From positions 434,001-498,000 of the forward strand of contig NZ_MNAN01000026.1 of assembly GCF_001854475.1 (NCBI RefSeq): a stretch of 64,000 nt of DNA. Reading direction: 5' to 3'. Shown in pieces: positions 38,203 to 46,479 of this stretch (position 1 is its first letter; each line of letters starts with the position of its first letter). The stretch is from Pseudoalteromonas byunsanensis (GTDB lineage Bacteria; Pseudomonadota; Gammaproteobacteria; Enterobacterales; Alteromonadaceae). Below the pieces are notes generated by a model. It searched no databases. It was not told where the DNA came from and worked only from the letters and a program-made list of their open reading frames with translations. The translations under genes were made by a program, and so were the position numbers.

Positions 38203-38228
38203 AAAAAAACCACGCTAAGCGTGGTTTT
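38203..38228 (-). terminator. Terminator between W and FI
   Basis: Stem AACCACGC with GCGTGGTT and a run of seven T residues on the minus strand lies between gene W and the sheath start. Only 35 nt remain between it and the sheath ATG, which leaves little room for a separate promoter. Confidence 0.88.
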
Positions 38229-38257
38229 GAGATTTAAAAAATATGAGTTTTGTGTTG

Positions 38258-38593
38258 TTACACTTGTATGCCTTCAATGATTACTGGTTCGCCATTAATT
38301 AAATACAAACCATTAATATCTATAGACAACTTTCCGCTGCCAGCGGGGTGCACCGCAACCGATTCAAGACGAAAGCGAGGTTCCCATTTTTCCAGTCCCT
38401 CTGAAATCGCCAGCGTAATATCGCCCACCAAAGAGCTGGAAAATGGACTATCGAGTAGGTCGAATAAACCGCACCCATAATCACGCCGCATGACACGACT
38501 GCCAAGTGGCGTTGTGACAATGTCCCGAATACTTTGTTTAAGATGGTCAACGCCCGAGAGCGGCCGACCTGTTTGCGCGTTCATACCTATCAT
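38258..38593 (-). CDS. W: Baseplate protein W (gp25-like)
   Basis: The 111-residue protein matches the GPW/gp25 family of baseplate wedge proteins: LSGVDHLKQSIRDIVTTPLG, then SRVMRRDYGCGLFDLLDSP. The start at 38593 has AAAAGGTT at good spacing; an upstream start would overlap the PAAR gene by 8 nt. W follows PAAR and V on the same strand. Confidence 0.92.
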   Translation of the reverse strand: MIGMNAQTGRPLSGVDHLKQSIRDIVTTPLGSRVMRRDYGCGLFDLLDSPFSSSLVGDITLAISEGLEKWEPRFRLESVAVHPAGSGKLSIDINGLYLINGEPVIIEGIQV

Positions 38594-38609
38594 TTCGTAA
38601 CCTTTTGCA

Positions 38610-38909
38610 TTAACCACCGACAGTGAAACTACTTACTCCCAGTGCTATTTTTCCGCCACAACTGGTTGGGTCGCCAAGACGTGCAACCGCCTTACCTGCT
38701 ATCGTAAAACTCCCAGCTCCCTGAGCGACCATCGCACCAACGTGTTTTACTTTGGGGTCTGTAGCTAGATTATGCGTGCTTATTGAATCGCCTTGGCGCA
38801 GCACGGGTTTTCCCGCCACGGTAAAACTGGTCTGCGATGCACTGATGGAGCCTGGTAAAAATCCCACGTGCAAGTCCGTTATGTGGGCATCAACTGAAAT
38901 TGCCGGCAT
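38610..38909 (-). CDS. PAAR-domain spike tip protein
   Basis: The 99-residue protein is a PAAR-repeat protein, which sharpens spikes of contractile injection systems: VAGKPVLRQGDSIS, SFTIAGKAVARLGDPTSCGG and SSFTVGG repeat. The His and Cys residues of PAAR metal binding are present (H46-like, H56, C84 region). It lies directly downstream of the spike gene V, so it probably caps the V spike. P2 itself has no separate PAAR protein. Confidence 0.92.
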   Translation of the reverse strand: MPAISVDAHITDLHVGFLPGSISASQTSFTVAGKPVLRQGDSISTHNLATDPKVKHVGAMVAQGAGSFTIAGKAVARLGDPTSCGGKIALGVSSFTVGG

Positions 38910-38912
38910 AAC

Positions 38913-39593
38913 TTACTCCTGAGCGCTGATCTTACTACCGTTAAGTTTTAGCGTAGCCGATGATTTAACCGTCAAGTCGCCGCCCGTAGCTTCAAGAGCA
39001 AGGGTTTTTCCCTTTAAACTGAGGTTGTCGGCAGCCGTTACTGCGATATTCTTGTCAGCATTGACCGTAGCATTCCCCGTTACATTAACGGTGGCGTTAT
39101 TTTTGACTGTGATGTTTAAGTCGTTATCACATTCTAAAATAATGTCTTTGGCAGATTTGAGCTTGATAACCGCAGAGTCTTGTTTAACGTCTATCAGGTA
39201 TTGGTGCTTCTTGCGGTCATATTCCACCATGGAACCATCCTGATATTTGGTTCGCTGTACATTGACCCGTTCATCCTTGCCCACATCACTGGCCACACTT
39301 TCTAAGTTATGACCATTTTGATACAAGCTGCCAAGCACTACGCCTTGCGCTAAATCACCACAAGGGGCAAGTACCACAACCTGTTCACCCACCTCTGGTG
39401 CTTGCCAAGTTAAGTCGTTAAATGCCTGATTAGTCAGCCAAGGTAGCCAAGTTGTGAGCCAGTCACCAATTTTTACCCGTACTTTGGCCTTTTCGTAATC
39501 CACCTCATTCACAGTGCCAAGTGAGATAAGCTTAGCCAAACGGCTTTGCATATCTGCCTGTGCTAGATTACTTTGTAGAGGGTTAGCCTGCAT
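38913..39593 (-). CDS. V: Baseplate spike protein V
   Basis: The 226-residue protein matches the P2 gpV baseplate spike. It has an N-terminal OB-fold (about residues 20-100: ISLGTVNEVDYEKAKVRVKI, APEVGEQVVVLAPCGDLAQG) and a C-terminal repetitive beta-helix (IKLKSAKDIILECDNDLNIT, then TVNVTGNATVNADKNIAVTA) that forms the trimeric needle. It overlaps the upstream tail-terminator-like gene by 11 nt. Confidence 0.93.
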   Translation of the reverse strand: MQANPLQSNLAQADMQSRLAKLISLGTVNEVDYEKAKVRVKIGDWLTTWLPWLTNQAFNDLTWQAPEVGEQVVVLAPCGDLAQGVVLGSLYQNGHNLESVASDVGKDERVNVQRTKYQDGSMVEYDRKKHQYLIDVKQDSAVIKLKSAKDIILECDNDLNITVKNNATVNVTGNATVNADKNIAVTAADNLSLKGKTLALEATGGDLTVKSSATLKLNGSKISAQE

Positions 39594-40191
39594 TTTCCAC
39601 CTCCGCGATTACCACTTCACCCTCAGCATTGACCGTGGCCACATGGTGATGTTCTCCACCGTGTGGACCGAGATATACATCGGTGATCACAGGGCCAGGT
39701 GCTTCTTCAGGAGGCTCAACTTGATAGTAAAACTCCCAAATCACCTTCGCTTTACCTATCACGGTGTCGCTTTGTTTGGTAAAGGCAAACTCGCTACTAT
39801 GAGCGACAAAGTGTTGCCAAGGAACGGGCACATCGTCAGCCTGCATCAGCGCTTCACTACTATCAATCACCCCGTCTAACCGCTTAAGTAGCGCGATGTT
39901 ATCGGCATCTTCGGCTTCGATGTCTAGCTGCAATTTCAGCACTCGTCTGTCGAGTGGATTTGGGCTTAAGTTTTTGTTTGACGTAGGCCCATAAGTGACA
40001 CCTGAGGCGGCACCTGTACTTTGCAACTCACTGGCTTGACGTTCTGATACCAGTGTGACACACAGCTGCGCCACTTGGGTTAAGTCTGGATAAGGCATAA
40101 CAGGTTTTATCAAACCAACCTGTGCGACGCCTTGTAATCCAGAGCTCAGGTACTCAAGCACCTTTTCAACTAGGGTACTGCGATGGTTCAT
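39583..40191 (-). CDS. Putative tail terminator or completion protein
   Basis: The 202-residue protein has no confident match. Its N-terminal part (STLVEKVLEYLSSGLQGVAQ) and middle (ALLKRLDGVIDSSEAL, SEFAFTKQSDTVIGKAKVIWEF) look like tail terminator proteins that cap the tube at the head-proximal end. It is located where P2 has R and S just before V. The C-terminal 35 residues are His/Gly-containing (GPHGGEHHHV). A terminator hairpin lies just upstream. Confidence 0.55.
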   Translation of the reverse strand: MNHRSTLVEKVLEYLSSGLQGVAQVGLIKPVMPYPDLTQVAQLCVTLVSERQASELQSTGAASGVTYGPTSNKNLSPNPLDRRVLKLQLDIEAEDADNIALLKRLDGVIDSSEALMQADDVPVPWQHFVAHSSEFAFTKQSDTVIGKAKVIWEFYYQVEPPEEAPGPVITDVYLGPHGGEHHHVATVNAEGEVVIAEVENAG

Positions 40192-40204
40192 AGTGATTCT
40201 CTGA

Positions 40205-40240
40205 TAAAAAGCTCAGCCCTTCATAAAAAAGAAAGGCTGT
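40205..40240 (-). terminator. Terminator upstream of the tail-terminator-like gene
   Basis: On the minus strand a 9-bp stem (CAGCCTTTC with GAAGGGCTG, one G-U pair) with an 8-nt loop is followed by AGCTTTTTATC, just before the ATG at 40191. Confidence 0.75.
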
Positions 40241-40273
40241 ATAATGAATGGCGGACAATGTGCCCGAAGAGGG

Positions 40274-40555
40274 TTAAACTGGTAATGGGTAACGTGTTTT
40301 AATTTCAGCCACTTTATCCATCCAAATTTGTTTTGCTTCGTCTGTTTGGTCATATTGCCACTCGATAAACAGTGGATCTGACTCACTTTGATAAGCGTGC
40401 TTTCTAGCTGCAATTACCTCTTCGTATTCCAGCACGATTTCCAGTTCATCTGTAGGTAAGTCAATTTCATTTACATATAAATATTCACCAACCTGCTGTC
40501 GGTTTAATACATTGCCAAATGTGGCTACCACTGTGCCACTATGTTTAACTATCAT
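40274..40555 (-). CDS. Putative tail fibre assembly/chaperone protein
   Basis: The 93-residue protein ends with ARKHAYQSESDPLFIEWQYD and KVAEIKTRYPLP, the pattern of short phage proteins that follow tail fibre genes and help fibre folding. The start at 40555 has AGGAGT at good spacing. It partly overlaps the end of the fibre gene upstream, so they are coupled. Function inferred. Confidence 0.62.
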   Translation of the reverse strand: MIVKHSGTVVATFGNVLNRQQVGEYLYVNEIDLPTDELEIVLEYEEVIAARKHAYQSESDPLFIEWQYDQTDEAKQIWMDKVAEIKTRYPLPV

Positions 40556-40565
40556 TGTGTCACTC

Positions 40566-41339
40566 CTATACTGCTGGAATATCTGAAGGACGGGCAAATT
40601 CTGGATATAATGCCCAACCAGTCCGTTCTAAATCCACATAACCACTGGCCGTACCAAACAAGCAAATTAACGCTTCTCCCTGTTCGGAGTTAAATACCAA
40701 CTTTGAATGATTAGTATGAAAAGCAGCCGATGAGTTTACCGCTTTTCTACGCTCAGCGTATAAGTGCCAGTCATTTCCGCAATCAACCACTGAAGTCATC
40801 GCGCCAGAAACGCTACCTGAGAGTAATTTTAGGTAACATGCAGAAGTCAATGCTCCTTGTTGATAGCCCGACGACCAATTATTGTCTATGCGAGAAGGGT
40901 GTGAAGTATTGGTTCTAGTCCACTTTAAACGCAAAATATTAAAGTAGCCATTTACATATCCGTCATACACTGTAGCCCTAAAATCAGCAGCAACCCCATT
41001 GCCAGTATGGTCCGTATCATAGGCAGGAATACCATGTATGGTTGCTTCTTTAATTACTTCTAGATTAGTGTAAATCGTATTGAAGCCTTTAATGGCAGTG
41101 CCGCTAGCAGGCTCCATTCCCTGATTCCGACTGAGCAATATGTGAGACGATTCACTACGTGCACCACTGATGTAGCTATCTACTTTTGTGCTTGCCTGCG
41201 CGATAGTTGTATCCACCTCACCCATCTTGGCACTAACGGTACTATTAATCTGCCCAATTTGGTCCTGTACGGTTTGGGTTAAGCTATCCGCTGCAGTCAC
41301 CACTTCGGTTAGGCGCTGCGTCATCGTTTTTTCTGACAT
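40566..41339 (-). CDS. Tail fibre protein associated with J1-I1-H1 module
   Basis: The 257-residue protein has a helical N-terminus (MTQRLTEVVTAADSLTQTVQ, coiled-coil-like to about residue 60). A beta-rich receptor-binding-like tip follows (GYVNGYFNILRLKWTRTN, YLKLLSGSVSGAMTSV). It sits directly after the short gpH-like gene with AAGGAG upstream. It is probably the adhesin attached to the H1 collar protein. Confidence 0.72.
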   Translation of the reverse strand: MSEKTMTQRLTEVVTAADSLTQTVQDQIGQINSTVSAKMGEVDTTIAQASTKVDSYISGARSESSHILLSRNQGMEPASGTAIKGFNTIYTNLEVIKEATIHGIPAYDTDHTGNGVAADFRATVYDGYVNGYFNILRLKWTRTNTSHPSRIDNNWSSGYQQGALTSACYLKLLSGSVSGAMTSVVDCGNDWHLYAERRKAVNSSAAFHTNHSKLVFNSEQGEALICLFGTASGYVDLERTGWALYPEFARPSDIPAV

Positions 41340-41352
41340 GAAAACTCCTTAG

Positions 41353-41913
41353 TTATTGAGCTTGCTCTAAAGCCACTAAACGCAGCTCTTGTTCGATTTG
41401 ACGTTGCATGGTGTTAAGCTGTACCAACGCCATATCGGCAAGCTCTCTGTCCACAATGATATTGAGGTTGTCGACACCCACTTTGACTTCCACACTGTCT
41501 GATGGAATTTGTGCCAGTGACAAGGTTAGCCACTGCAACACTTTTACATCGGGGGTGCGATAACCCAAAGTGGTGTTTTCTTGTGAGTACACGCCCAATA
41601 AAATCAGCTCAGGCTCACCTTCGCCACTGTGATCAGGGGACTCAATAAATACGCCAATTTCGCGAATGGCATATTCCAATGGCGCATCAAATTTAGCGGC
41701 AATTTTTAGCTCGCTGGTTTCACCATCGCTATAATCAGTATCAACAATAGCAACACGCTCTTTTTCGCCCTTAAGCGCCGTTTGTGTTTTGCTTGGTGTA
41801 TATGCAGCATCACCAAAGGCCATATGACTAATTTTGCCTTTAAAGCCACGCTGTGTAGCGCTGAGCAAAGCGTTTAGCCCCGCTTGAGTAAACTGCAAGG
41901 TTAATGCAGACAT
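41353..41913 (-). CDS. H: gpH N-domain tail-collar fibre protein (copy 1)
   Basis: The 186-residue protein matches only the N-terminal collar/attachment domain of P2 gpH-type fibres: LQFTQAGLNALLSATQRGFK, AFGDAAYTPSKTQTAL, YAIREIGVFIES. The long fibre shaft of P2 gpH is absent and is encoded by separate downstream genes. It starts in a TAATG overlap with I1. A paralogue lies at 58420. Confidence 0.87.
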   Translation of the reverse strand: MSALTLQFTQAGLNALLSATQRGFKGKISHMAFGDAAYTPSKTQTALKGEKERVAIVDTDYSDGETSELKIAAKFDAPLEYAIREIGVFIESPDHSGEGEPELILLGVYSQENTTLGYRTPDVKVLQWLTLSLAQIPSDSVEVKVGVDNLNIIVDRELADMALVQLNTMQRQIEQELRLVALEQAQ

Positions 41914-42761
41914 TAAGTCGCTCCTTGTAAGGTTAAATGGTTAAACTGAATGCGTGTTAATAGCGCAGAAATGCCCTGAGAAATTGCAGCGGGTTCTGGT
42001 GCTAACCCCAACCAAGCGGCCTGATATTCACAACGAGCCAAGGTACTTTTTCCTGCTAATACAACCGCTGTTTTTCCATGCGTTTGTTCCGGTGTAACCC
42101 CTTGGAATTGAGCGTGTTTATCTACACTGGCAAGACCATGCTGGGTCGCTATAGAAGCGCCGGTTTTAAGTGCAATGCTATCTGGACGAACCCCTTTAAA
42201 TGCCCCATCCTTGCGGGCGAGTCCAATCCTTGCACCACTAAACAACCCAGTTCCAAAAGATTCTTTTAATGAGATACCAAGCTGAACCTCAACATGTACC
42301 GCGGCACGTTTCGCGGTATCTACAATACGTTTAACCTGCTCCAACATAGCTTTAGTAAGCAATCCCTGCTCATTGCTATCTAGGTTCTGATTCACTAGTG
42401 CGTGTACTATCACGGTCCCGCGCTTGGCACCTTCGCTTTGCCACCATTCTTGAATATCCGTTTCAATACCTAGACTATCCAATGCTTTTTTGAGCGCATA
42501 AGGCGTTGCTTTATAACGATGCACTTCAAATGCATCAGCAATCACTTGACGTTTATTCTTTTCACTCCAAGCGTCGTTCCAGTCATCGACAGATAGCGAC
42601 CATGCTAACCACGGCAATAGCTGTACCGGACATTTTTGCGGGTGCCAAATGTCATGCAACAACTGGGTTTTATCTGGGTAGGTCAATAACTGAGTCAAAG
42701 CCTCCAATAACCGACTGGCATTACTTGGCAATAACTTTGGTAAGTTTTCAAAATTATCCAT
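41913..42761 (-). CDS. I: Baseplate/tail protein I (copy 1)
   Basis: The 282-residue protein matches P2 gpI in its first ~170 residues: LLPSNASRLLEALTQLLTYP, PVQLLPWLAWSLSVDDWN, KRQVIADAFEVHRYKATPYA. An extra C-terminal ~110 residues (GLFSGARIGLARKDGAFKGV) have no family I know. It is coupled by TAATG overlaps with J1 before and H1 after. Confidence 0.88.
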   Translation of the reverse strand: MDNFENLPKLLPSNASRLLEALTQLLTYPDKTQLLHDIWHPQKCPVQLLPWLAWSLSVDDWNDAWSEKNKRQVIADAFEVHRYKATPYALKKALDSLGIETDIQEWWQSEGAKRGTVIVHALVNQNLDSNEQGLLTKAMLEQVKRIVDTAKRAAVHVEVQLGISLKESFGTGLFSGARIGLARKDGAFKGVRPDSIALKTGASIATQHGLASVDKHAQFQGVTPEQTHGKTAVVLAGKSTLARCEYQAAWLGLAPEPAAISQGISALLTRIQFNHLTLQGAT

Positions 42762-43651
42762 TACTCGCCCTCTACAACCACCGCATGAACTTTAATATCA
42801 GTGCATACAGCAACCTCATTGGCTGCAACCTGAATGTCATCAGCAGGGCTTATAATCCGGCCACTTTCAACACCGCTTTGGTTAAGCGCTGCAAACAGAC
42901 CCATCTGGTTAATATCTCTACCCAATAAACTTTGCTGTGCCAAATATTGATTCAATGCTGCTTTGACCGTCTGCGCTACAACCGATGCAGCGGGGCCTGG
43001 TGCAATATTAATTGCGACTTCCAGTGCAAATTTCTTCGTAACGGGGCCTACTATTGCCACCCTGTCACCCAGCGGCCTTACTTTGGAAGCATGATTGCTC
43101 ATGCTTCCATCAGCATTTAATCCGAAGTAGCTATATAACGTGTTCAACAAATCGTCCGATGGTTGACCGTCTTGCTCATGACTTAAAACAGTCAAGTGAA
43201 TATCACAAGGTTCGGGGCTTATTACATAAACATCTTTTACTCTCGTATCCGCCGAAAGTGCATGAAATTGATATGCCTGCCTACTGCCTGCGGTGTTCAA
43301 CCCTTCAAATACCATTTGAATGCGACGTTTAAACCGCTCATCAGTTTCATTATCTTGCCGTGCTAAGTTGTAACGTGCAGCGATAGCATCCAAGTCATTT
43401 CCTTTGGCACTGGCTAGCATATTAGCTTTGATAGCGTCGTTGAGTTTACCGTCAAACAATAGCTGCTGATAAGCCATCATTTCTAACATGACTTGCATAG
43501 GCTCCGACTCAAAGCTCAATGCCTCAGCATATTGAGGGTATTGAGATAACAACCGCCCTTTGAGCTGTGAAAGTTTTTGTTCAAAATCCAGCTCTGTAAT
43601 GGTGTCAGGTAATGGCACCTTGGACATATCTAATAAATTAAAAACGCGCAT
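42761..43651 (-). CDS. J: Baseplate J (copy 1)
   Basis: The 296-residue protein matches the gpJ/gp6 baseplate wedge family: DFEQKLSQLKGRLLSQYP, ALSFESEPMQVMLEMMAYQQ, KLNDAIKANMLASAKGNDLD, TDERFKRRIQMVFEG. The start at 43651 has AGAGG upstream. It is clearly divergent from J2 at 60011. Its start is only 20 nt after a strong terminator on the same strand. Confidence 0.9.
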   Translation of the reverse strand: MRVFNLLDMSKVPLPDTITELDFEQKLSQLKGRLLSQYPQYAEALSFESEPMQVMLEMMAYQQLLFDGKLNDAIKANMLASAKGNDLDAIAARYNLARQDNETDERFKRRIQMVFEGLNTAGSRQAYQFHALSADTRVKDVYVISPEPCDIHLTVLSHEQDGQPSDDLLNTLYSYFGLNADGSMSNHASKVRPLGDRVAIVGPVTKKFALEVAINIAPGPAASVVAQTVKAALNQYLAQQSLLGRDINQMGLFAALNQSGVESGRIISPADDIQVAANEVAVCTDIKVHAVVVEGE

Positions 43652-43671
43652 AAAGTACCTCTGATGGCCCA

Positions 43672-43700
43672 TAAAAAAAGCCTGCACCGAAGTGCAGGCC
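43672..43700 (-). terminator. Terminator just upstream of J1
   Basis: Perfect 8-bp stem GCCTGCAC with GTGCAGGC and a stable TTCG loop on the minus strand, followed by seven T residues. It is the left-most member of the three repeated terminators of the 43.7-44.6 kb block. Confidence 0.92.
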
Positions 43701-44024
43701 AATTTGCTTGGATAATGGAGCTTGTTGTAACCAAACGCTGTACTAAAGCATTTAGCTAATCATTCAGCATATATGTATCTTACTGATTTTTATGATATAA
43801 AACAGGTCAAGATTGTCCTATTGTAACGATTTAGATTAGAGCGTACACCGTGTACTTATTTCTCAGTGTAAACATTTAGGTAAGCACCTGGTAAAAAAGT
43901 TTCATATCACTTTCATTTTTTGCCTTTTAAGCAACCCCATCACTGAACAGGTTACTTAATTACATACCCAGAAACTCTATTACTGTAGTCTCTAGGCATG
44001 TAACACGCCACTTTATTTTTGCCA

Positions 44025-44057
44025 ATAAAAAGCCTGCTCAAGCGAGCAGGCTTTTTA
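44025..44057 (-). terminator. Terminator of repeat copy 2
   Basis: Stem GCCTGCTC with GAGCAGGC, loop of four, A-run and T-run on both sides. It can act in both directions. Confidence 0.88.
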
Positions 44058-44385
44058 TACAAAGATGGGTCTGTACTTGCTAAATAACTTAGCTTTTTTA
44101 ACTAACTTTATTAATCAGCATATGTGTATCTTACTGATTTTTATTATTTAAAACAGGTCAATCTCGTCCTGTGATAACAGCTTAGACTAAGGCTTACATC
44201 AAGGATTTTAAAACATTTAAACGAATGCTATCTAACATCACACATCATTGTTAAACTATTGAAAAATTTAGTAATACTTTACTTTTAGCCAGGCACTTCA
44301 GCCTTGACTGGGTTGCTTTGTTGCATACCTAGAGACTTCATTGCAGCAATCTCTAGGTATATAACACACCATTTTATTTTTGCGA

Positions 44386-44418
44386 ATAAAAAAGCCTGCT
44401 CAAATGAGCAGGCTTTTA
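44386..44418 (-). terminator. Terminator of repeat copy 3
   Basis: Stem GCCTGCTC with GAGCAGGC, loop of four, T-run on the minus strand. It lies about 145 nt after the fibre-accessory gene. Confidence 0.88.
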
Positions 44419-44562
44419 AAACAAGTTGGGACTGTGTTTGCCAAGTAACGACTCACTCTTGATTGAGTTGATTAATCAGCATATGTGTATCTTACTGATT
44501 TGTTTGACTTAAAACAGGTCAATGCTGTCCGGTTTTAAAAATCAGTATCTCATTCACCCAAA

Positions 44563-45087
44563 CTAACTCGCAGTTTGCACCGCTCGCACTACATAGAATG
44601 TAATGTGGCTGATGCTAAACCGTGGCTCCATAAACTCTTCATTTAGTAACGCAGAGAATACTTCAAAGCGACCAGACGTAGGAAAGTTAAAAGTCGCACT
44701 AAACTGACCACCACTTACTTCAATTGGAAAATAAATTCGACGACCATCATCGCGCAGTACAGGCAACAAAAATGATTCATCAGCAATGTCCAATTGACCG
44801 CTCAAGGTGACACTTTGCCCCTCCTCCACGGTAACTTTTATTACCTGTTGCGATGTAAGATCACTGGGCACTTTAATTGCTCCCGCAACGGAGTGCAATT
44901 GAACGTCGGCTAATACCGGCTCTTGTGACTGTTCAGCGAGTTCCTTTTGCTGTTGCTCTGCATGATACTGTGAATACCAAAGCTGTGCTTGCTCTTTGGA
45001 CTCCCAGCGCTGTCCAGATTCAGGGTGAGTGAGTAAATAAGTGCCATTTAATTTAATGGCTTGTTTTTGATTGCACCAGTTAAACAT
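44563..45087 (-). CDS. Fibre-accessory protein of unknown family
   Basis: The 174-residue protein has no family I recognise. It starts MFNWCNQKQAIKLNGTYLLT, has an acidic Gln/Glu-rich middle, and ends with a beta-rich region (FPIEVSGGQFSATFNFPTSG, then EEFMEPRFSISHITFYVV). It has AAGGAGCC upstream. It follows the fibre gene at 45097 by 9 nt, and a similarly sized gene at 60923 follows another fibre. It may attach or cap a fibre. Confidence 0.5.
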   Translation of the reverse strand: MFNWCNQKQAIKLNGTYLLTHPESGQRWESKEQAQLWYSQYHAEQQQKELAEQSQEPVLADVQLHSVAGAIKVPSDLTSQQVIKVTVEEGQSVTLSGQLDIADESFLLPVLRDDGRRIYFPIEVSGGQFSATFNFPTSGRFEVFSALLNEEFMEPRFSISHITFYVVRAVQTAS

Positions 45088-45096
45088 AAAGGCTCC

Positions 45097-46470
45097 TTAA
45101 GCAAAGTAAACGCGTGACAATGAATCGGTTTTTATGTTGCTTCCGCTGTAATAGAACTGAAAGTACTGATACACCAGTAAAGCATTATGAATAGGTGAGT
45201 AGGCGATAAATTGTGGATGACCGTGCCCGTGATATGCGGCGGTTGTACTATTGTTATTACTTGGAGACACGGACTCCAACGTTGCCCTAATAGTATTCCC
45301 AAACGCTGGTAAGTGAACCCTACCTTTAAAGCTCCTAGTAATAGCATAATTTGTTGTTTGTCCACTAACCAAACCCTCGTTATAACGAACCAAGTTCTGC
45401 TGGGTAATGACGGGCATATCATGATATTCGTTATTGTGAACCGCCAGCTCTTTTCGATTAGGTGGCCTTGTCACAGGTAACGCAGAAAACGTTGTACCAA
45501 AACCTGTTTGCGCATTAATTGCTTGCTGGACACTAGTGGGTGTGATGGTTTGCGTATGCAGTGGTAATAAACCATTACTGATGGCCCAGCTCTCAAACGC
45601 GCTTTCACTGACAAACGTTTGTGCCACCTTTTGTACCCAGTTTACCCCATCAAACTCATGTAAGATGCCCGCATCTACCGAATATAACTTTTTGCTATCT
45701 TTGTCTTGATATAGCTTAAAGTAATCTAGCTCTTGTAGCGACTCAACGGTAAAGCTCCCCGCCTTGTAAGTTGTTAACTGCTTAGAGCTGGCTGTATAGC
45801 TAAACAAGGTGGTGTTGTTATCTGGTAATACAAACATACCGATTTGCGCAGTACCATCCGATGGCACTAGCGCAGGGATCCTTGTAGCTTTTGCGACATC
45901 CCCTTTAGCGTCAATTGTTACAATAGCGGCTGGGTTAGCAGTGCCCACACGAGTCCCCGCGTCGTAATACACACTGAAGGTACCAGCATCATAATTCGCC
46001 ATGCTAAGCATATGGCATGCACCAAACGCTTGGGAGCCACTGGCTATTTCTGCGGCGGTATTATCGTAGTAATCCAGCCTAAACTCTGGCTCACCTAGAC
46101 GGTACGTAGGGTCTATCAGCCTGTCAGGTAAATTACTTAAGCTTTGCTCAACATTGGCCACAAGGTTTGCAGTAATTTCATTAAACTTAGCCTCAAGACC
46201 AGGCAGCAAGCTCAAATGCGCACTTTGCTCAAGCAGTTTAGCTTGTAGTTCTTTAACCAAGTCACTGGCATTATTAATCGTATCCGTCGCGTCATCCAAA
46301 TGCTCTTCTGCCACCGCCACTAGGGCGGCCTCTAAATTAGCGCTGCTTGAGAGCTTTTGAATGGCATTGCTGACTAAGGTTTGCTCTTCTGCGCTGAGCT
46401 TTTCATTGCTGCGCATTTTGGTCACTAAATGGTCGACCATTTCCTGAATGGCGTTATTGATGGTTGCCAT
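45097..46470 (-). CDS. Putative tail fibre protein
   Basis: The 457-residue protein has a helical, coiled-coil-like N-terminal third (NNAIQEMVDHLVTKMRSNEK, then ANLVANVEQSLSNL). A beta-rich middle with repeats like a propeller follows (VSYSVD-like FKLYQDKDSKKLYSVDAG) and a C-terminal His/Gly-containing part (AYHGHGHPQFIAYSP). This layout fits a trimeric fibre or adhesin. It follows a small coiled-coil gene by 9 nt. Confidence 0.58.
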   Translation of the reverse strand: MATINNAIQEMVDHLVTKMRSNEKLSAEEQTLVSNAIQKLSSSANLEAALVAVAEEHLDDATDTINNASDLVKELQAKLLEQSAHLSLLPGLEAKFNEITANLVANVEQSLSNLPDRLIDPTYRLGEPEFRLDYYDNTAAEIASGSQAFGACHMLSMANYDAGTFSVYYDAGTRVGTANPAAIVTIDAKGDVAKATRIPALVPSDGTAQIGMFVLPDNNTTLFSYTASSKQLTTYKAGSFTVESLQELDYFKLYQDKDSKKLYSVDAGILHEFDGVNWVQKVAQTFVSESAFESWAISNGLLPLHTQTITPTSVQQAINAQTGFGTTFSALPVTRPPNRKELAVHNNEYHDMPVITQQNLVRYNEGLVSGQTTNYAITRSFKGRVHLPAFGNTIRATLESVSPSNNNSTTAAYHGHGHPQFIAYSPIHNALLVYQYFQFYYSGSNIKTDSLSRVYFA

Positions 46471-46479
46471 AATGTCCTC

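Larger units (their letters stand above)
43672..44562 (-). repeat. Three tandem ~355-bp non-coding repeats
   Basis: No gene is visible in about 890 nt between J1 and the next CDS. Three diverged copies are spaced by about 351-361 bp. Each contains, in the same order, a terminator hairpin (stem around GCCTGC, at 43680, 44032 and 44394) and, about 83 bp further right, a motif whose minus-strand reading is TTGACCTGTTTTA followed by TCAGTAAGATACA. Copies 1 and 2 also share a hairpin at 43963-44000 and 44324-44361 (CATACCTAGAGA with TCTCTAGGTAT in the best copy). The motif has a good -35-like TTGACC, but the -10-like TAAGAT is 22 nt away. Confidence 0.88.

Noticed and set aside
30958..43651. Type VI secretion system
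   Set aside because: PAAR, spike and sheath occur, but no TssJLM membrane complex, ClpV or Hcp; gene order and FI/FII/T/U/X/D match P2 tails.
43760..43800. Standard sigma-70 promoter in the repeated motif
   Set aside because: TTGACC is a good -35 but the best -10-like TAAGAT lies about 22 nt away, too far for a normal promoter; kept only as a promoter-like motif.
43672..44562. CRISPR array or tRNA cluster
   Set aside because: Spacing of about 355 bp and diverged copies do not fit CRISPR; no cloverleaf structure is visible.
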